Positions 7,552 through 17,766 of a DNA stretch of 64,000 nt are shown here, in pieces. Origin of the DNA: Streptomyces sp. NP160. GTDB lineage: Bacteria > Actinomycetota > Actinomycetes > Actinomycetales > Quadrisphaeraceae. Under the pieces are notes generated by a model. That model did not search any database. It was not told the DNA's origin and saw nothing but the letters and a program-made list of their open reading frames with translations. The stretch lies in the NCBI RefSeq assembly GCF_006335115.1, contig NZ_VDMJ01000015.1, positions 62,001 through 126,000 of the forward strand, read 5' to 3'. The translations under genes were made by a program, and so were the position numbers. Positions within the stretch are counted from its first letter, which is position 1; each line of letters starts with the position of its first letter.

Positions 7552-9308
7552 GCGCACAGACCCGCGAGGACCTCGAGGACTTCGACGACGACGAGCGCGG
7601 CGACGTGGAGGCACTGCCGGCCGCGCTGTCCCTCGACACGCCGCTGGGCGCCGCGCTCGCCGAGCTCGAGGCGGCGCTGGAGCTCGGCGGTGACGAGCTG
7701 GACCCGGCCGCCGCCGAGCGCGCCCGCGCCGTCGCCGCCCGCGCCCGCCAGCGCCTGGCCGGCGACACCGGCGCGTCCGTCGTGGCGCTCGCCGGGGCCA
7801 CGGGCAGCGGCAAGTCCAGCCTGTTCAACGCCATCGCCGGTCTCGACGTCGCCACCGTCGGCGTGCGCCGGCCCACGACGTCCTCCCCGACCGCCTGCGT
7901 GTGGGGCGAGGTACCGGAGGCGCTGCTCGACTGGCTGGAGGTGCCGCGCCGGCACCGCACCGAGCGGGTCAGCGAGCTCGACGCCCACCGGGAGGACGCC
8001 CTCACCGGCCTGGTGCTGCTCGACCTGCCCGACCACGACTCCACGCAGCTGTCGCACCGGCTCCAGGTGGACCGGCTCGTCGGGCTGGCCGACCTCGTCG
8101 TGTGGGTGGCCGACCCGCAGAAGTACGCCGACGCCGCGCTGCACTCCCGCTACCTGAGCCACCTCGCCGACCACCAGGACGTCGTGGTGGTGGTGCTCAA
8201 CCAGGTCGACACCCTCGACGAGGCCTCCGCCGCCGTCTGCGAGGCCGACCTGCGCCGCCTGCTCGCCGCCGACGGGCTCGACCGGGTCCGGCTGCTGTCC
8301 ACCTCGGCGCGCACCGGCCAGGGCGTCAGCGCGCTGCGCCAGGTCCTCACCGACGTCGTCCAGGCCCGCACCGCCGCCCGCCGCCGCTCCGAGGCCGACG
8401 TGCTGGCCGCCGTCCGCGAGCTGCAGGGCTCGGTGGGCCCCGACGAGCCCGACGTCGCGACCGCCGAGGGCACGCCCGCGCTGGTCGACGCCCTCGCCGT
8501 GGCGGCGGGCGTGCCCGCCATCGGCGACGCCGTGCGCGGCAGCGAGCTGCGCGCGGGCGTCGGCCGCACCGGCTGGCCGTTCACGCGGTGGGTGCGGCGG
8601 CTGCGACCGGACCCGCTCAAGCGGCTGCACCTGCCGTCGTCGTCCTCGTCGGACCGGGGGAGGGACGCGGCGGCGCTGCCCGACACCGCGCTCACCCGCA
8701 CGTCGGTCCCCGTGCCGACGCCCTCCCAGCGCGCGCAGGTCTCCACGGCCGTGCGGGGCGTGGTGACGTCCGTGGCGGAGGACCTGCCCCAGCGGTGGGG
8801 CGACGCCGTGCGCGCGGCCTCCGGGCCGGTCAGCGACGACCTCGCCGACTCCCTCGACCAGGCCGTGCAGACGGTGCCCCTGGCGACGCCGGCCCCCCGC
8901 TGGTGGGGCGCCGTCGAGTCGCTGCAGCTGCTGCTCGCGCTGTGCGCCGTGGTCGGCGCGCTGTGGCTGGCCGCGCTCGGCGTGATCGGCTACCTGCAGC
9001 TGCCCGCCCCGCCGCTGCCGCGCGTCGGACCGCCCGCCGGGTCCGGCTACGAGCAGTGGGCCGTGCCGCTGCCCACGCTGCTGCTGGTGGGCGGGGTGCT
9101 GCTCGGCTGGCTCCTCGCAGCGCTGTCGCGCTCGCTGGTGCGCCGCCGGGCCGAGCGCCTGCGCCGCCGCGTGCGCGAGCAGCTGCGCGAGGTGGTGGCG
9201 CGCACCGCGCAGGAGCGGCTGCTGGCCGCGGTCGCAGCCGTGGTCGCACGCCACCACGAGGTGCGGGAGGCGCTCGCAGCAGCGGGCGCGTGGCTCAGCC
9301 GCCGCTGA
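7548..9308 (+). CDS. Dynamin-like GTPase B, membrane-associated
   Basis: A 586-residue partner of the preceding GTPase. P-loop 'GATGSGKSS' (near residue 80), G3 'LLDLPDHDS', and a fairly standard G4 'NQVD'. Two transmembrane segments lie near 465-490 and 510-535, then a basic helical C-terminus. The longest frame extends far upstream, but the ATG at 7548 overlaps the previous stop and is clearly the start. The two tandem GTPases differ in their nucleotide-recognition motif (NQVD here, no clear motif in the other), consistent with a heteromeric pair. ssb and ettA lie close downstream. Confidence 0.75.
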   Translation: MSAQTREDLEDFDDDERGDVEALPAALSLDTPLGAALAELEAALELGGDELDPAAAERARAVAARARQRLAGDTGASVVALAGATGSGKSSLFNAIAGLDVATVGVRRPTTSSPTACVWGEVPEALLDWLEVPRRHRTERVSELDAHREDALTGLVLLDLPDHDSTQLSHRLQVDRLVGLADLVVWVADPQKYADAALHSRYLSHLADHQDVVVVVLNQVDTLDEASAAVCEADLRRLLAADGLDRVRLLSTSARTGQGVSALRQVLTDVVQARTAARRRSEADVLAAVRELQGSVGPDEPDVATAEGTPALVDALAVAAGVPAIGDAVRGSELRAGVGRTGWPFTRWVRRLRPDPLKRLHLPSSSSSDRGRDAAALPDTALTRTSVPVPTPSQRAQVSTAVRGVVTSVAEDLPQRWGDAVRAASGPVSDDLADSLDQAVQTVPLATPAPRWWGAVESLQLLLALCAVVGALWLAALGVIGYLQLPAPPLPRVGPPAGSGYEQWAVPLPTLLLVGGVLLGWLLAALSRSLVRRRAERLRRRVREQLREVVARTAQERLLAAVAAVVARHHEVREALAAAGAWLSRR

Positions 9309-9338
9309 CCGTCGTCGTCGGTGCTGACGCCGTCGTCC

Positions 9339-9959
9339 TCAGCCGTGGCGGACCAGGGAGGCGTGCAGGGTGGCGCGGACCGCGGGCCACTCGTGGGGGA
9401 GCACGGAGTAGACCGCGGTGTCCCGCAGCACGCCGTCGGGTCCGATCCTGTGGTTGCGCAGCACGCCGTCGAGCTTGGCGCCGAGCCGCTCGATGGCCGC
9501 CCGCGACTGCCGGTTGTGCCAGTGGGTGCGCAGCTCGACGGCGATCGCGTCGCACGCCTCGAAGGCGTGGCCGAGCAGCAGCAGCTTGGCGGCGCTGTTG
9601 ACGGCGGTGCGCTGGGCGGAGGGGACCAGCCAGGTGGCGCCGACCTCGACGTGCCGGTCCGGCTGGGCGATGTTGCAGAACGTGGTGCAGCCGACGAGCG
9701 CGCCGCTGTCCAGGCGGCGGACGGCCCACGGGTTCATGCTGCCGGCGGCGTGCAGGCGCAGCCGGTCGGCGACGTCGTCGGCGACGGTCTGCGGGGTGGG
9801 GACGGCGGTGTACCAGGTGTGCTCCAGGCCGCCCTCGGCGAGCGCGGCGGCGAGCTCGCCGACGTGGTCGGGCGAGAGCGGCTCGAGGCGCACGTGCGCG
9901 TCCTCGAGGACCACGCGGTCGGTCAGCAGCACCGGCTCAGAGGCCGAGGGTGGGGTCAC
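9339..9959 (-). CDS. GNAT-family N-acetyltransferase (RimJ/RimL type)
   Basis: A 206-residue protein with the RimJ/RimL-like acetyltransferase outline: an N-terminal substrate strand ('LTDRVVLEDAHVRLEPLSPDHV'-like pattern, residues 10-31), 'VEVGATWLVPSAQRTAVNSAAK' as the acetyl-CoA binding segment near 110-130, and 'HWHNRQSRAAIERLG' near 155, a signature seen in enzymes that modify protein N-termini or small molecules. The GTG at 9959 aligns best with the family start; the frame continues to a GTG at 10019. It lies convergent to the dynamin pair and divergent from ssb. Substrate unknown. Confidence 0.75.
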   Translation of the reverse strand: MTPPSASEPVLLTDRVVLEDAHVRLEPLSPDHVGELAAALAEGGLEHTWYTAVPTPQTVADDVADRLRLHAAGSMNPWAVRRLDSGALVGCTTFCNIAQPDRHVEVGATWLVPSAQRTAVNSAAKLLLLGHAFEACDAIAVELRTHWHNRQSRAAIERLGAKLDGVLRNHRIGPDGVLRDTAVYSVLPHEWPAVRATLHASLVRHG

Positions 9960-10111
9960 GGGCGCGCACGCTAGCGCTGTCGCGTGCCCACAGGCGGGGC
10001 GCGCGAGACCTCCGTCCACAGGCCGGGGGTGGCCGGTGGTGGCCCTGGCGACGACGACGGCAGTGTCGCCGGGAGCGCTCGCGCTGGGCGGGCCGGAAGG
10101 AGGAGGCCTGC

Positions 10112-10741
10112 ATGCCGAAGTCGACGTTCACCCTGGTGGGGCACCTCGGGGCGGACCCCGAGCTGCGCGTGACGACGTCGGGGACCCCGTACACCAAGTT
10201 CCGCGTCGCCGAGAGCGACTCCTGGCGCGACCAGAGCACGGGCGTGTGGGTGGACGGCCCGCCCAACTGGTGGGACGTCACCTGCTGGGAGGAGCTCGCG
10301 GAGAACGTCGCCGCCTCGGTCAAGAAGGGCTCCCGCGTCGTGGTCTCGGGGACCTTCGAGCACCGCGAGTACGAGGTCCGTGACGGCGAGCGGACCGAGC
10401 GGCGGCGCGCCATCACGCTCAGGGCTCGGTCGGTCTCGCTGGACCTGCGACGGGGACCGGCCGACCAGCGCGTGCGCGACCGCGCGGCGCAGCCGACGGT
10501 CGACGGGGCGCGCGTGGAGCGCAGCACCGGGGTCCTGACCGGTCCGTGGGAGGGCGGCGACCTCCCCACCCAGGCGGAGGCCCCGCCCACCGAGCGGATG
10601 GACTCCCGCTCCCTGACCGACTACCGCGACGAGGACGCCGCCAGCCCTGACGACGCGCTGCGCGACGCCCCGATCGACGGCACCGGCGACGGCACCGGCG
10701 ACGGCGCGCAGGAGGAGGTGGAGCTGGCCCGCAGCGCCTGA
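10112..10741 (+). CDS. Single-stranded DNA-binding protein without acidic tip (SsbB-like)
   Basis: A 209-residue protein with an N-terminal OB fold (residues 1-112): 'TLVGHLGADPELRVTTSGTP', 'NWWDVTCWEELAENVAASVKKG', 'VVVSGTFEHREYE'. SSBs coat single-stranded DNA in replication and repair. Housekeeping SSBs end in an acidic tip near DDDIPF that recruits partners; this one ends 'EVELARSA' and has no such tip. Streptomyces has a second SSB (SsbB) that also lacks it and acts in chromosome segregation during sporulation, so this is probably the paralogue and not the replicative SSB. ATG at 10112 follows a strong GGAAGGAGGA site. A repeated GTGDG tract (near residue 192) lies close to the end. Confidence 0.85.
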   Translation: MPKSTFTLVGHLGADPELRVTTSGTPYTKFRVAESDSWRDQSTGVWVDGPPNWWDVTCWEELAENVAASVKKGSRVVVSGTFEHREYEVRDGERTERRRAITLRARSVSLDLRRGPADQRVRDRAAQPTVDGARVERSTGVLTGPWEGGDLPTQAEAPPTERMDSRSLTDYRDEDAASPDDALRDAPIDGTGDGTGDGAQEEVELARSA

Positions 10742-10751
10742 CCTGCCGGCC

Positions 10752-10785
10752 GGGGCGGGCGGCGTGTGGGGCCGCCGTCCGCCCC
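10752..10785 (+). terminator. Hairpin between ssb and ettA
   Basis: Stem of 12 bp: GGGGCGGGCGGC (10752-10763) with GCCGTCCGCCCC (10774-10785), one G-U pair, 10-nt loop, no T-run. It lies between ssb stop and the ettA ribosome site, so it could end the ssb transcript or attenuate into ettA. Confidence 0.5.
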
Positions 10786-10798
10786 TAGGCTGGAGGTC

Positions 10799-12481
<1,683 letters not shown>

Positions 12482-12520
12482 CGCAGCGCGTCACCGCTGC
12501 GCCACCACCCGACGGCCGAC

Positions 12521-12556
12521 CGGGCCCGCCGCTGCACCTGAGCAGCGGCGGGCCCG
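12521..12556 (+). terminator. Strong hairpin downstream of ettA
   Basis: Perfect 15-bp stem: CGGGCCCGCCGCTGC (12521-12535) and its complement (12542-12556) around a 6-nt loop, 40 nt after the ettA stop. The rest of the 12482-12935 gap between convergent genes shows no gene I can support. Confidence 0.75.
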
Positions 12557-12935
12557 TCGTCGTCCTGCCCCCTCCCGACGGCGCGCGAGCGCCTGCGCCA
12601 CCACCCCGAGGCGAGCGGGGAAGCCGCGGCCGCTGGGCGCCGCACCTGCGCACTCCGGGGGCGTCGTGCCGCCGGTGACGCCCCTGGTCTGCCCACCCGC
12701 GCCCCAGACCGACGACGACCGTGCGCCTGTGCACCCGGCATCCGGGTGGCGGTCCGCACGCAGCACGCTCGCTCCGGTGGGGCGAGGGGGCCGGCGCACC
12801 CGTCTGCTGTCCGCGCAGTGCTCCTCGGCCGCCTCCGTGGTGCGCAGGCGCGTGGTCGTCGGAGGGACGTGGCGCGGAGCCCGTCGAGCGTCGCGGAGGT
12901 CGCGGGGCGCGGTGGTGGAGAAGGGGGAGCGAGGG

Positions 12936-13691
12936 TCAGGCGGGGGAGGACTGCGCGTGGACGCCTGCGATGCGGCCGAGCTCGTCGAAGCTGACCCGCA
13001 CCTCGACCTGCGGGCCCGACAGCTGCACGCCCTCGTGGTCCGGCTCCCAGCGCTGCTGCAGGCCTCGCCACCCGGCGTACGCGGCGACGGCGCGGCGCGC
13101 GTCGGACAGCGGCGGGCCCAGGAGCCTCTCGGTGAGGACCCGCGCGACCCGGGGGGCCGACGGGGCCGGCAGCGCGAACCCGGGGTGGTCGAGCAGGAAC
13201 GCCGCCCGGGTCCCGCCGCCCGCGTCGCCGTTGTAGGAGGTCCAGCGCCGGGAAGCCGCCTTCGCGGCGTCGAGGAGCACGCCCACCGCGCCGGTGGGCT
13301 CCTGCGGCGAGCCGGGCAGCTCGGCGAAGGGGACCTCGGGCCGGGTCAGCTCGGTCACCCCGTGGCGGTCTCCGAAGTCGCGCAGCCACCGGGCGAGGTC
13401 GGTGGTGTCCTCGCCGAAGCCCGACGGGTTGGCCCACGACCACAGCCACGACCGCGGACCGGGGGCGGCGGTGCCCAGCAGGTGCACCCGCTCCGCCACG
13501 AGCTCACCGCCCGGCGCCGACGCCAGCAGCGGCCCAGCCCCCTCGCCGGCAGCGCGGAACGCGAAGCGGCCCAGCGCGAGGTCGACGTCCCACGAGTGCT
13601 CGCCGAGCACCTCCCCGAGGTGCAGCTGGTGCTCCAGGGAGAGGAAGGCGGCGTCGTCGAGCAGCTCCTGGGCGGTCACCGGGTCGCTCAC
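12936..13691 (-). CDS. DUF6882-type hypothetical protein
   Basis: A 251-residue soluble protein with no signal peptide or membrane segment. The pattern 'EHSWDVDLALGRFAF', 'SWLWSWANPSGF' and 'LDHPGFALP' resembles the DUF6882 family of actinobacteria, for which I know no function. Tryptophans and glycine-rich loops dominate the middle. The GTG at 13691 was preferred to the longer frame (start at 13727), whose extra residues look non-conserved. It is convergent with ettA and lies downstream of the thioesterase gene on the same strand (88 nt gap). Function unknown. Confidence 0.65.
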   Translation of the reverse strand: MSDPVTAQELLDDAAFLSLEHQLHLGEVLGEHSWDVDLALGRFAFRAAGEGAGPLLASAPGGELVAERVHLLGTAAPGPRSWLWSWANPSGFGEDTTDLARWLRDFGDRHGVTELTRPEVPFAELPGSPQEPTGAVGVLLDAAKAASRRWTSYNGDAGGGTRAAFLLDHPGFALPAPSAPRVARVLTERLLGPPLSDARRAVAAYAGWRGLQQRWEPDHEGVQLSGPQVEVRVSFDELGRIAGVHAQSSPA

Positions 13692-13779
13692 GGCGTCGAG
13701 TCTGCCGCAGCAGCGCGACCGCGGCACCGGAGCCGCCCGTGGTCGCGCGAGCGTCCTCGACCGTGGCGGAGGGGGCGGG

Positions 13780-14700
13780 TCAGCGGGGAGGGAGGCGGGT
13801 CATGCCCTCCTGGGCGACGGTCGCCACCAGGGTGCCCGCCCGGTCGTAGACCCGCGCCAGCCCCAGCCCGCGCGCCCCGGACGCCGACGGCGTCTCCTGC
13901 ACGAACAGCATCCACTCGTCGGCGCGCACCGGCCGGTGCCACCACAGCGCGTGGTCCAGGCTGGCCACCCGGATGCCGGGCGTCGCCCACGCAGCCCCGT
14001 GGCGGCGCAGCACCGGCTCGAGCACCGTGACGTCACTGGCCCAGGCCAGCACCGCCCGGTGCAGCGCCTGGTCGTCGCCGAGGGGCCCGGCGACGCGCAG
14101 CCACACCGCCTGGGAGCCGTCGCCGCTCTCCCCGGGCTGCCCCGGAGCCGTGGGGAGGTAGATCGGGCCCCCGACGTGGCGGACGTCCACGGGCCGCTCC
14201 CGCGCCCAGTACCGGGCGAACGGGTGGTCGAGGCGGCCGACGAGGTCGGCGATGCTCGGGAGGTCCTCCGGGGCGGGCACCTGCGGGGCCGGGGCGGCGT
14301 GGTCGACGCCGTCCTGGTCCTCCTGGAACGAGGCGATCATCGACAGGATCGGCTGCCCGTGCTGGATGGCGTGCACGCGCCGCGCGCTGAAGGAGCCGCC
14401 GTCGCGCAGGCGCTCCACCGCGAAGGTGATGGGCGTGCCCGGGTCTCCGGGCCGCAGGAAGTACCCGTGCATCGAGTGCACGCGGCGGGCCGGCTCGACC
14501 GTGCGCGTGGCCGCCACCACCGACTGCCCCAGCACCTGCCCGCCGAAGACGCGCCCGTGCGGGGAGCGCTGGTTCTCCCCGGTGAACAGGTCCTGCCCGG
14601 AGGCGTCGACGCCGCTCGGCGTCAGGTCCAGCACGTGCAGCAGCCCCGCGAGGCCCTCGGCCCGGGCAGCGCCGTCTTCGTCGTCGAGGTGTCCGGCCAC
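13780..14700 (-). CDS. Acyl-CoA thioesterase II (TesB type)
   Basis: A 306-residue double hot-dog thioesterase that hydrolyses acyl-CoA to free fatty acid and CoA. Family marks: 'GRVFGGQVLGQSVVAATRTV' near residue 50, 'VHSMHGYFLRPGDP' and 'GGSFSARRVHAIQHG' in the first half; 'WWHRPVRADEWMLFVQ' and 'ASLDHALWWH' in the second half with the catalytic Asp. Length fits TesB (about 290). GTG at 14700 gives a normal N-terminus; the frame continues well upstream without sense. The promoter region (14701-14764) is shared with a divergent 4HBT thioesterase. Confidence 0.88.
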   Translation of the reverse strand: MAGHLDDEDGAARAEGLAGLLHVLDLTPSGVDASGQDLFTGENQRSPHGRVFGGQVLGQSVVAATRTVEPARRVHSMHGYFLRPGDPGTPITFAVERLRDGGSFSARRVHAIQHGQPILSMIASFQEDQDGVDHAAPAPQVPAPEDLPSIADLVGRLDHPFARYWARERPVDVRHVGGPIYLPTAPGQPGESGDGSQAVWLRVAGPLGDDQALHRAVLAWASDVTVLEPVLRRHGAAWATPGIRVASLDHALWWHRPVRADEWMLFVQETPSASGARGLGLARVYDRAGTLVATVAQEGMTRLPPR

Positions 14701-14764
14701 CCGCCGGAGACTAGGGGGGCGGGGTGCGCGCCGCAGCGGGCACCGGGTGCGCCAGCATGGCGGC

Positions 14765-15217
14765 GTGGCGAAGAGGTGCGTCCCGGTGACGGTGCGGTGG
14801 TCCGACATGGACGCGTTCGGGCACGTCAACAACGTGCAGGTGCTCAGGCTGCTGGAGGAGGTGCGCGTGCACGCCTTCGAGGACCTGCGCGACGGCGGTG
14901 GGCCCAGCCTCCTCGAGAGCGGCGTGGTGGTGGCCCGCCACGAGGTCGAGTACCTCGCGCCGCTGGTCTGGCGCCTCGCGCCCGTCCCCGCCGACCTGTG
15001 GATCACCTCGGTGGGCGGGGCGAGCTTCGAGATCGGCTACGAGGTCTACGACGAGGACGCCGACAGCGGCGCCCGCACCGTCTACGTGCGCGCCGCCACC
15101 ACCTGCGTGGCGTACGACCTCACCAGCGGGGCCACCCGCCGCCTGTCCGCCCACGAGCGGGAGGTGCTCGAGGGCTGGCTCGACGAGCCCGTGCCGTTCC
15201 GGAGGCGCTCGCGGTGA
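14765..15217 (+). CDS. 4HBT-family acyl-CoA thioesterase
   Basis: A 150-residue single hot-dog protein of the 4-hydroxybenzoyl-CoA thioesterase family. The active-site segment 'VRWSDMDAFGHVNNVQVLRLLEEVR' carries the Asp of the family (W-SDMD-x-x-GHVNN), followed by 'ARHEVEYLAPL' and 'FEIGYEVYDED'. Likely hydrolyses a medium- or long-chain acyl-CoA. GTG start at 14765. Its stop overlaps the GTG of the next gene (GTGA), so the two are coupled. It is divergent from the TesB-type gene, placing two unrelated thioesterases around one promoter region. Confidence 0.85.
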   Translation: MAKRCVPVTVRWSDMDAFGHVNNVQVLRLLEEVRVHAFEDLRDGGGPSLLESGVVVARHEVEYLAPLVWRLAPVPADLWITSVGGASFEIGYEVYDEDADSGARTVYVRAATTCVAYDLTSGATRRLSAHEREVLEGWLDEPVPFRRRSR

Positions 15218-15858
15218 GCGTCCCGCCGCCGCGCCACGAGCCGCCCGGGGAGCCGCCCGCACCGCTCGTCCCCGCCGACCCGCGCGCCCTGGACGACCTG
15301 GCCGTGCTGGTCTCGCGGGCGGCCCGGGCCGACGCCGGCGGCGCCGCCCGCCTCGTGGCGGCGCAGGGGGTGCTCGCCGTGTGGGTGAGTCCGCTGCACG
15401 GCTCCGGGCTGCCCACCGTGCTCGGCCTGCGCACCGTCGCGCTGGCACCGGGGGCCGGGGAGCAGCACCTCGACGTCGTCGTCGAGCTGGCGGCCCTGGC
15501 CGACCGCCTCGCCCGGCGCAGCGGCCTCGGCGGCGACCCGCCGAGCGGGCCGCTCACCGAGCTGGCGGTGCCCCCGGTGGACGTCGGCCCCGGCACCGCC
15601 TGGGCGGGTCTCCTGCCGCCGCGCAGCGGCTGGGTCCCGACCCCGCCGCAGGAGGCCTCCGCGCTGCGCGCACAGGCCGCCGCCGACCCGCGCGACCTCG
15701 CGGCCGCCCTCGCACGCGCCGCCGACGCGCTGGGGTTCCTGCCTCCCGCCGACCACCCGGACGCCGGGGCGCCGGTGGCGACGGCCGCGGCCGGGCCGTG
15801 GCGGCGCCTGTCCACGCGACGGGGTCACGTGCTGGGGCGCCGCCCGCTGCTGGCCTGA
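15214..15858 (+). CDS. Hypothetical protein coupled to thioesterase
   Basis: A 214-residue soluble protein of unknown function. The C-terminal half alternates Ala-rich helices with strands ('VLAVWVSPLHGSGLP', 'TVLGLRTVALAP', 'AWAGLLPPRSGW'). No catalytic or membrane motif is visible. It starts at the GTG overlapping the thioesterase stop (GTGA) and ends 13 nt before the convergent ABC permease gene. Coupling suggests a role with the thioesterase; nothing in the sequence tells which. Confidence 0.6.
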   Translation: MSVPPPRHEPPGEPPAPLVPADPRALDDLAVLVSRAARADAGGAARLVAAQGVLAVWVSPLHGSGLPTVLGLRTVALAPGAGEQHLDVVVELAALADRLARRSGLGGDPPSGPLTELAVPPVDVGPGTAWAGLLPPRSGWVPTPPQEASALRAQAAADPRDLAAALARAADALGFLPPADHPDAGAPVATAAAGPWRRLSTRRGHVLGRRPLLA

Positions 15859-15871
15859 CCGCGGCCGCCGG

Positions 15872-16630
15872 TCAGGACGACTCGCGCCGGAACGTCCGGG
15901 TGCCGTACCAGAGCCCGAGCGCCACGAGCGCGAGCGTGATGAGCGCGCCGACCCAGGACGCCGTGTCAGTGATGCCGCCGGCGAAGGCCGCGCGCACCCC
16001 GTCGACGACGTGCTTGAACGGGTTGACCTCGGACAGCGTCTCGAGCCAGCCGGGCGCCAGCGACATCGGCAGCAGGATCCCCGAGAGCAGCAGCACGGGG
16101 AACGCCACCGCGTTGAGCAGGGGCGCCATGACGTCCTCGCTCTTCACCGTGAGGGCCACCGCGTAGGAGACCGAGCTCAGCGACGCCCCCAGCAGCGCCA
16201 CGACCACCACGCCGAGCACCACCCCCGCCACCGGGGCGCGCAGCCCCATCGGCAGGGCCACCAGCACGAGCAGCACCGCCTGGACGAACAGGACGACGAC
16301 GTCGCGCAGCACCCTGCCCAGCAGCAGCGCGGTGCGGGAGGCGGGCGTGACGCGCTGGCTCTCCACCACGCCGGCGCGCAGCTCGGCGATGAGGCCGAAG
16401 CCCACGAACATCGCCCCGAAGATGCCCAGCTGCACCATGATCCCCGGCACGAAGAGCTGGTAGGCGTTGCCCGTGCCGAGCTGCCCGGCCAGCGGCTCCA
16501 GCAGCGGCCCGAAGAACACCAGGTAGAGCACCGGCTGGGCCAGCCCGATGATCACCCACGCCGGGTTGCGCAGCGACATGCGCATGGCCCTCCAGAACAC
16601 CGTCCAGGTGTCGCGCCAGAAGACGCGCAT
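15872..16630 (-). CDS. ABC-2 type exporter permease (DrrB-like)
   Basis: A 252-residue permease with six hydrophobic segments: about 25-45, 60-80, 105-130, 138-160, 168-190 and 225-245. 'MRMSLRNPAWVIIGLAQPVLYLVFFG' is the ABC-2 N-terminus and 'FPVLLLSGILLPM' is the conserved segment near 175. DrrB-like permeases work with the neighbouring ATPase to export drugs or lipids. Its ATG shares one base with the ATPase stop (TGATG), so the two are coupled. Substrate unknown. Confidence 0.88.
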   Translation of the reverse strand: MRVFWRDTWTVFWRAMRMSLRNPAWVIIGLAQPVLYLVFFGPLLEPLAGQLGTGNAYQLFVPGIMVQLGIFGAMFVGFGLIAELRAGVVESQRVTPASRTALLLGRVLRDVVVLFVQAVLLVLVALPMGLRAPVAGVVLGVVVVALLGASLSSVSYAVALTVKSEDVMAPLLNAVAFPVLLLSGILLPMSLAPGWLETLSEVNPFKHVVDGVRAAFAGGITDTASWVGALITLALVALGLWYGTRTFRRESS

Positions 16631-17601
16631 CAGCCCTCTCCTCCCTCGCGCAGCGACCTGCCGGTCATCTCCAGGAACACGTCGTCGAGCGTCGGGCGGC
16701 GCACGTCCACGGCGGCCAGCGCCACGCCGGCGGCGTCGAGCTGGCGCAGCAGGCCGGGCAGCGCCCGTCCGCCGGAGGGCACGCGGACCCGCACCCTCGG
16801 CGTGGCGCCGGAGGTGTCGACGACGGCGTCGGTCGCGCCCTGCAGCGCCCTGACCAGGGCGAGGGCATCGCCGGTGCGGCTGGCGTCGTCGAGCTCGAGC
16901 TCCACGGCGTCACCGCTGACGCGCTGCTTCAGCGCGTCGGGGGTGCCCTCGGCCACGATCGACCCGTGGTCGATGACGAGGATGCGGTCGCACAGCGCGT
17001 CGGCCTCGTCGAGGTAGTGCGTGGTGAGGAACACCGTGGTGCCGTGGGTGTCGCGCAGCCCGGAGATGTGGGTCCACAGGTTGGCGCGCGACTGCGGGTC
17101 CAGGCCCGTGGTCGGCTCGTCGAGGAAGACGAGCTCCGGGTCGTGCACGAGGCCCTTGGCGATGTCGAGGCGGCGGCGCTGCCCACCGGACAGCGTGCGG
17201 ACGGTGCGGTCCCAGACGCCGTCGAGGTCGAGGCGGGAGAACAGCTCCTGGCCCCGCGCTTTCCCGGTGGCCTTGGGGATGCCGTAGAGGGCGGCGTGGT
17301 CGACCAGCTCCTCGCCGACCCGGGCCTCCGGGGACGACGAGCCCGACTGCGGCACGTACCCGATGCGCCGGCGCACGCCGACCGGGTCGGTGCGCAGGTC
17401 GCAGCCCACCACCTGCGCCTCGCCCGCGGTGGGGGCGAGCAGCGTGGTGAGCATGCGCATGGTGGTGGTCTTGCCGGCCCCGTTGGGACCGAGGAAGCCG
17501 ACCACCTCGCCGCGGGCGACGTCGAGGTCGACCCCCTGGACCGCGTGGACGGCCCCTCGGCGGGTGGTGAACGTGCGGGCGAGCCCGCGGGCGCGGATCA
17601 A
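16630..17601 (-). CDS. ABC exporter ATP-binding protein (DrrA-like)
   Basis: A 323-residue ATPase. Walker A 'GPNGAGKTT' (near residue 41), Q-loop 'YVPQSG', signature 'LSGGQRRR', Walker B 'LVFLDEPTTGLDPQSR' and switch His 'TTHYLDEAD'. The C-terminal 100 residues form the DrrA-type extension ('VRRPTLDDVFLEMTGRSL'), which contacts the permease. DrrA/DrrB systems confer daunorubicin resistance in their type member; the family also exports other compounds. First gene of a two-gene operon. No TetR regulator lies next to it; the 17602-17766 gap, shared with a divergent SDR gene, must hold the promoter. Confidence 0.9.
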   Translation of the reverse strand: MIRARGLARTFTTRRGAVHAVQGVDLDVARGEVVGFLGPNGAGKTTTMRMLTTLLAPTAGEAQVVGCDLRTDPVGVRRRIGYVPQSGSSSPEARVGEELVDHAALYGIPKATGKARGQELFSRLDLDGVWDRTVRTLSGGQRRRLDIAKGLVHDPELVFLDEPTTGLDPQSRANLWTHISGLRDTHGTTVFLTTHYLDEADALCDRILVIDHGSIVAEGTPDALKQRVSGDAVELELDDASRTGDALALVRALQGATDAVVDTSGATPRVRVRVPSGGRALPGLLRQLDAAGVALAAVDVRRPTLDDVFLEMTGRSLREGGEG

Positions 17602-17766
17602 GCGGTGCCTCCTGTGGCGCAGTGGTGGTGGCGTGAGCGCTGCTCGTCAGCGTGGTGTCTGCAGGCACACGAGTCGACCGGTCCCGCCGAGAGGACTCAT
17701 CGGTCGGCCCCGATGTCGATCGTCGCCACCGTCGCTCGGGCGCCGCGGACGGGGTAGGGGACGGGC

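Noticed and set aside
12482-12935. Several open frames in the gap between ettA and the DUF6882-type gene
   Set aside because: They are low-complexity Arg/Gly/Pro/Ala translations with no ribosome site or recognisable domain.
15214-15858. Thioesterase-coupled hypothetical protein as a known enzyme
   Set aside because: No motif supports a named function; left as hypothetical.
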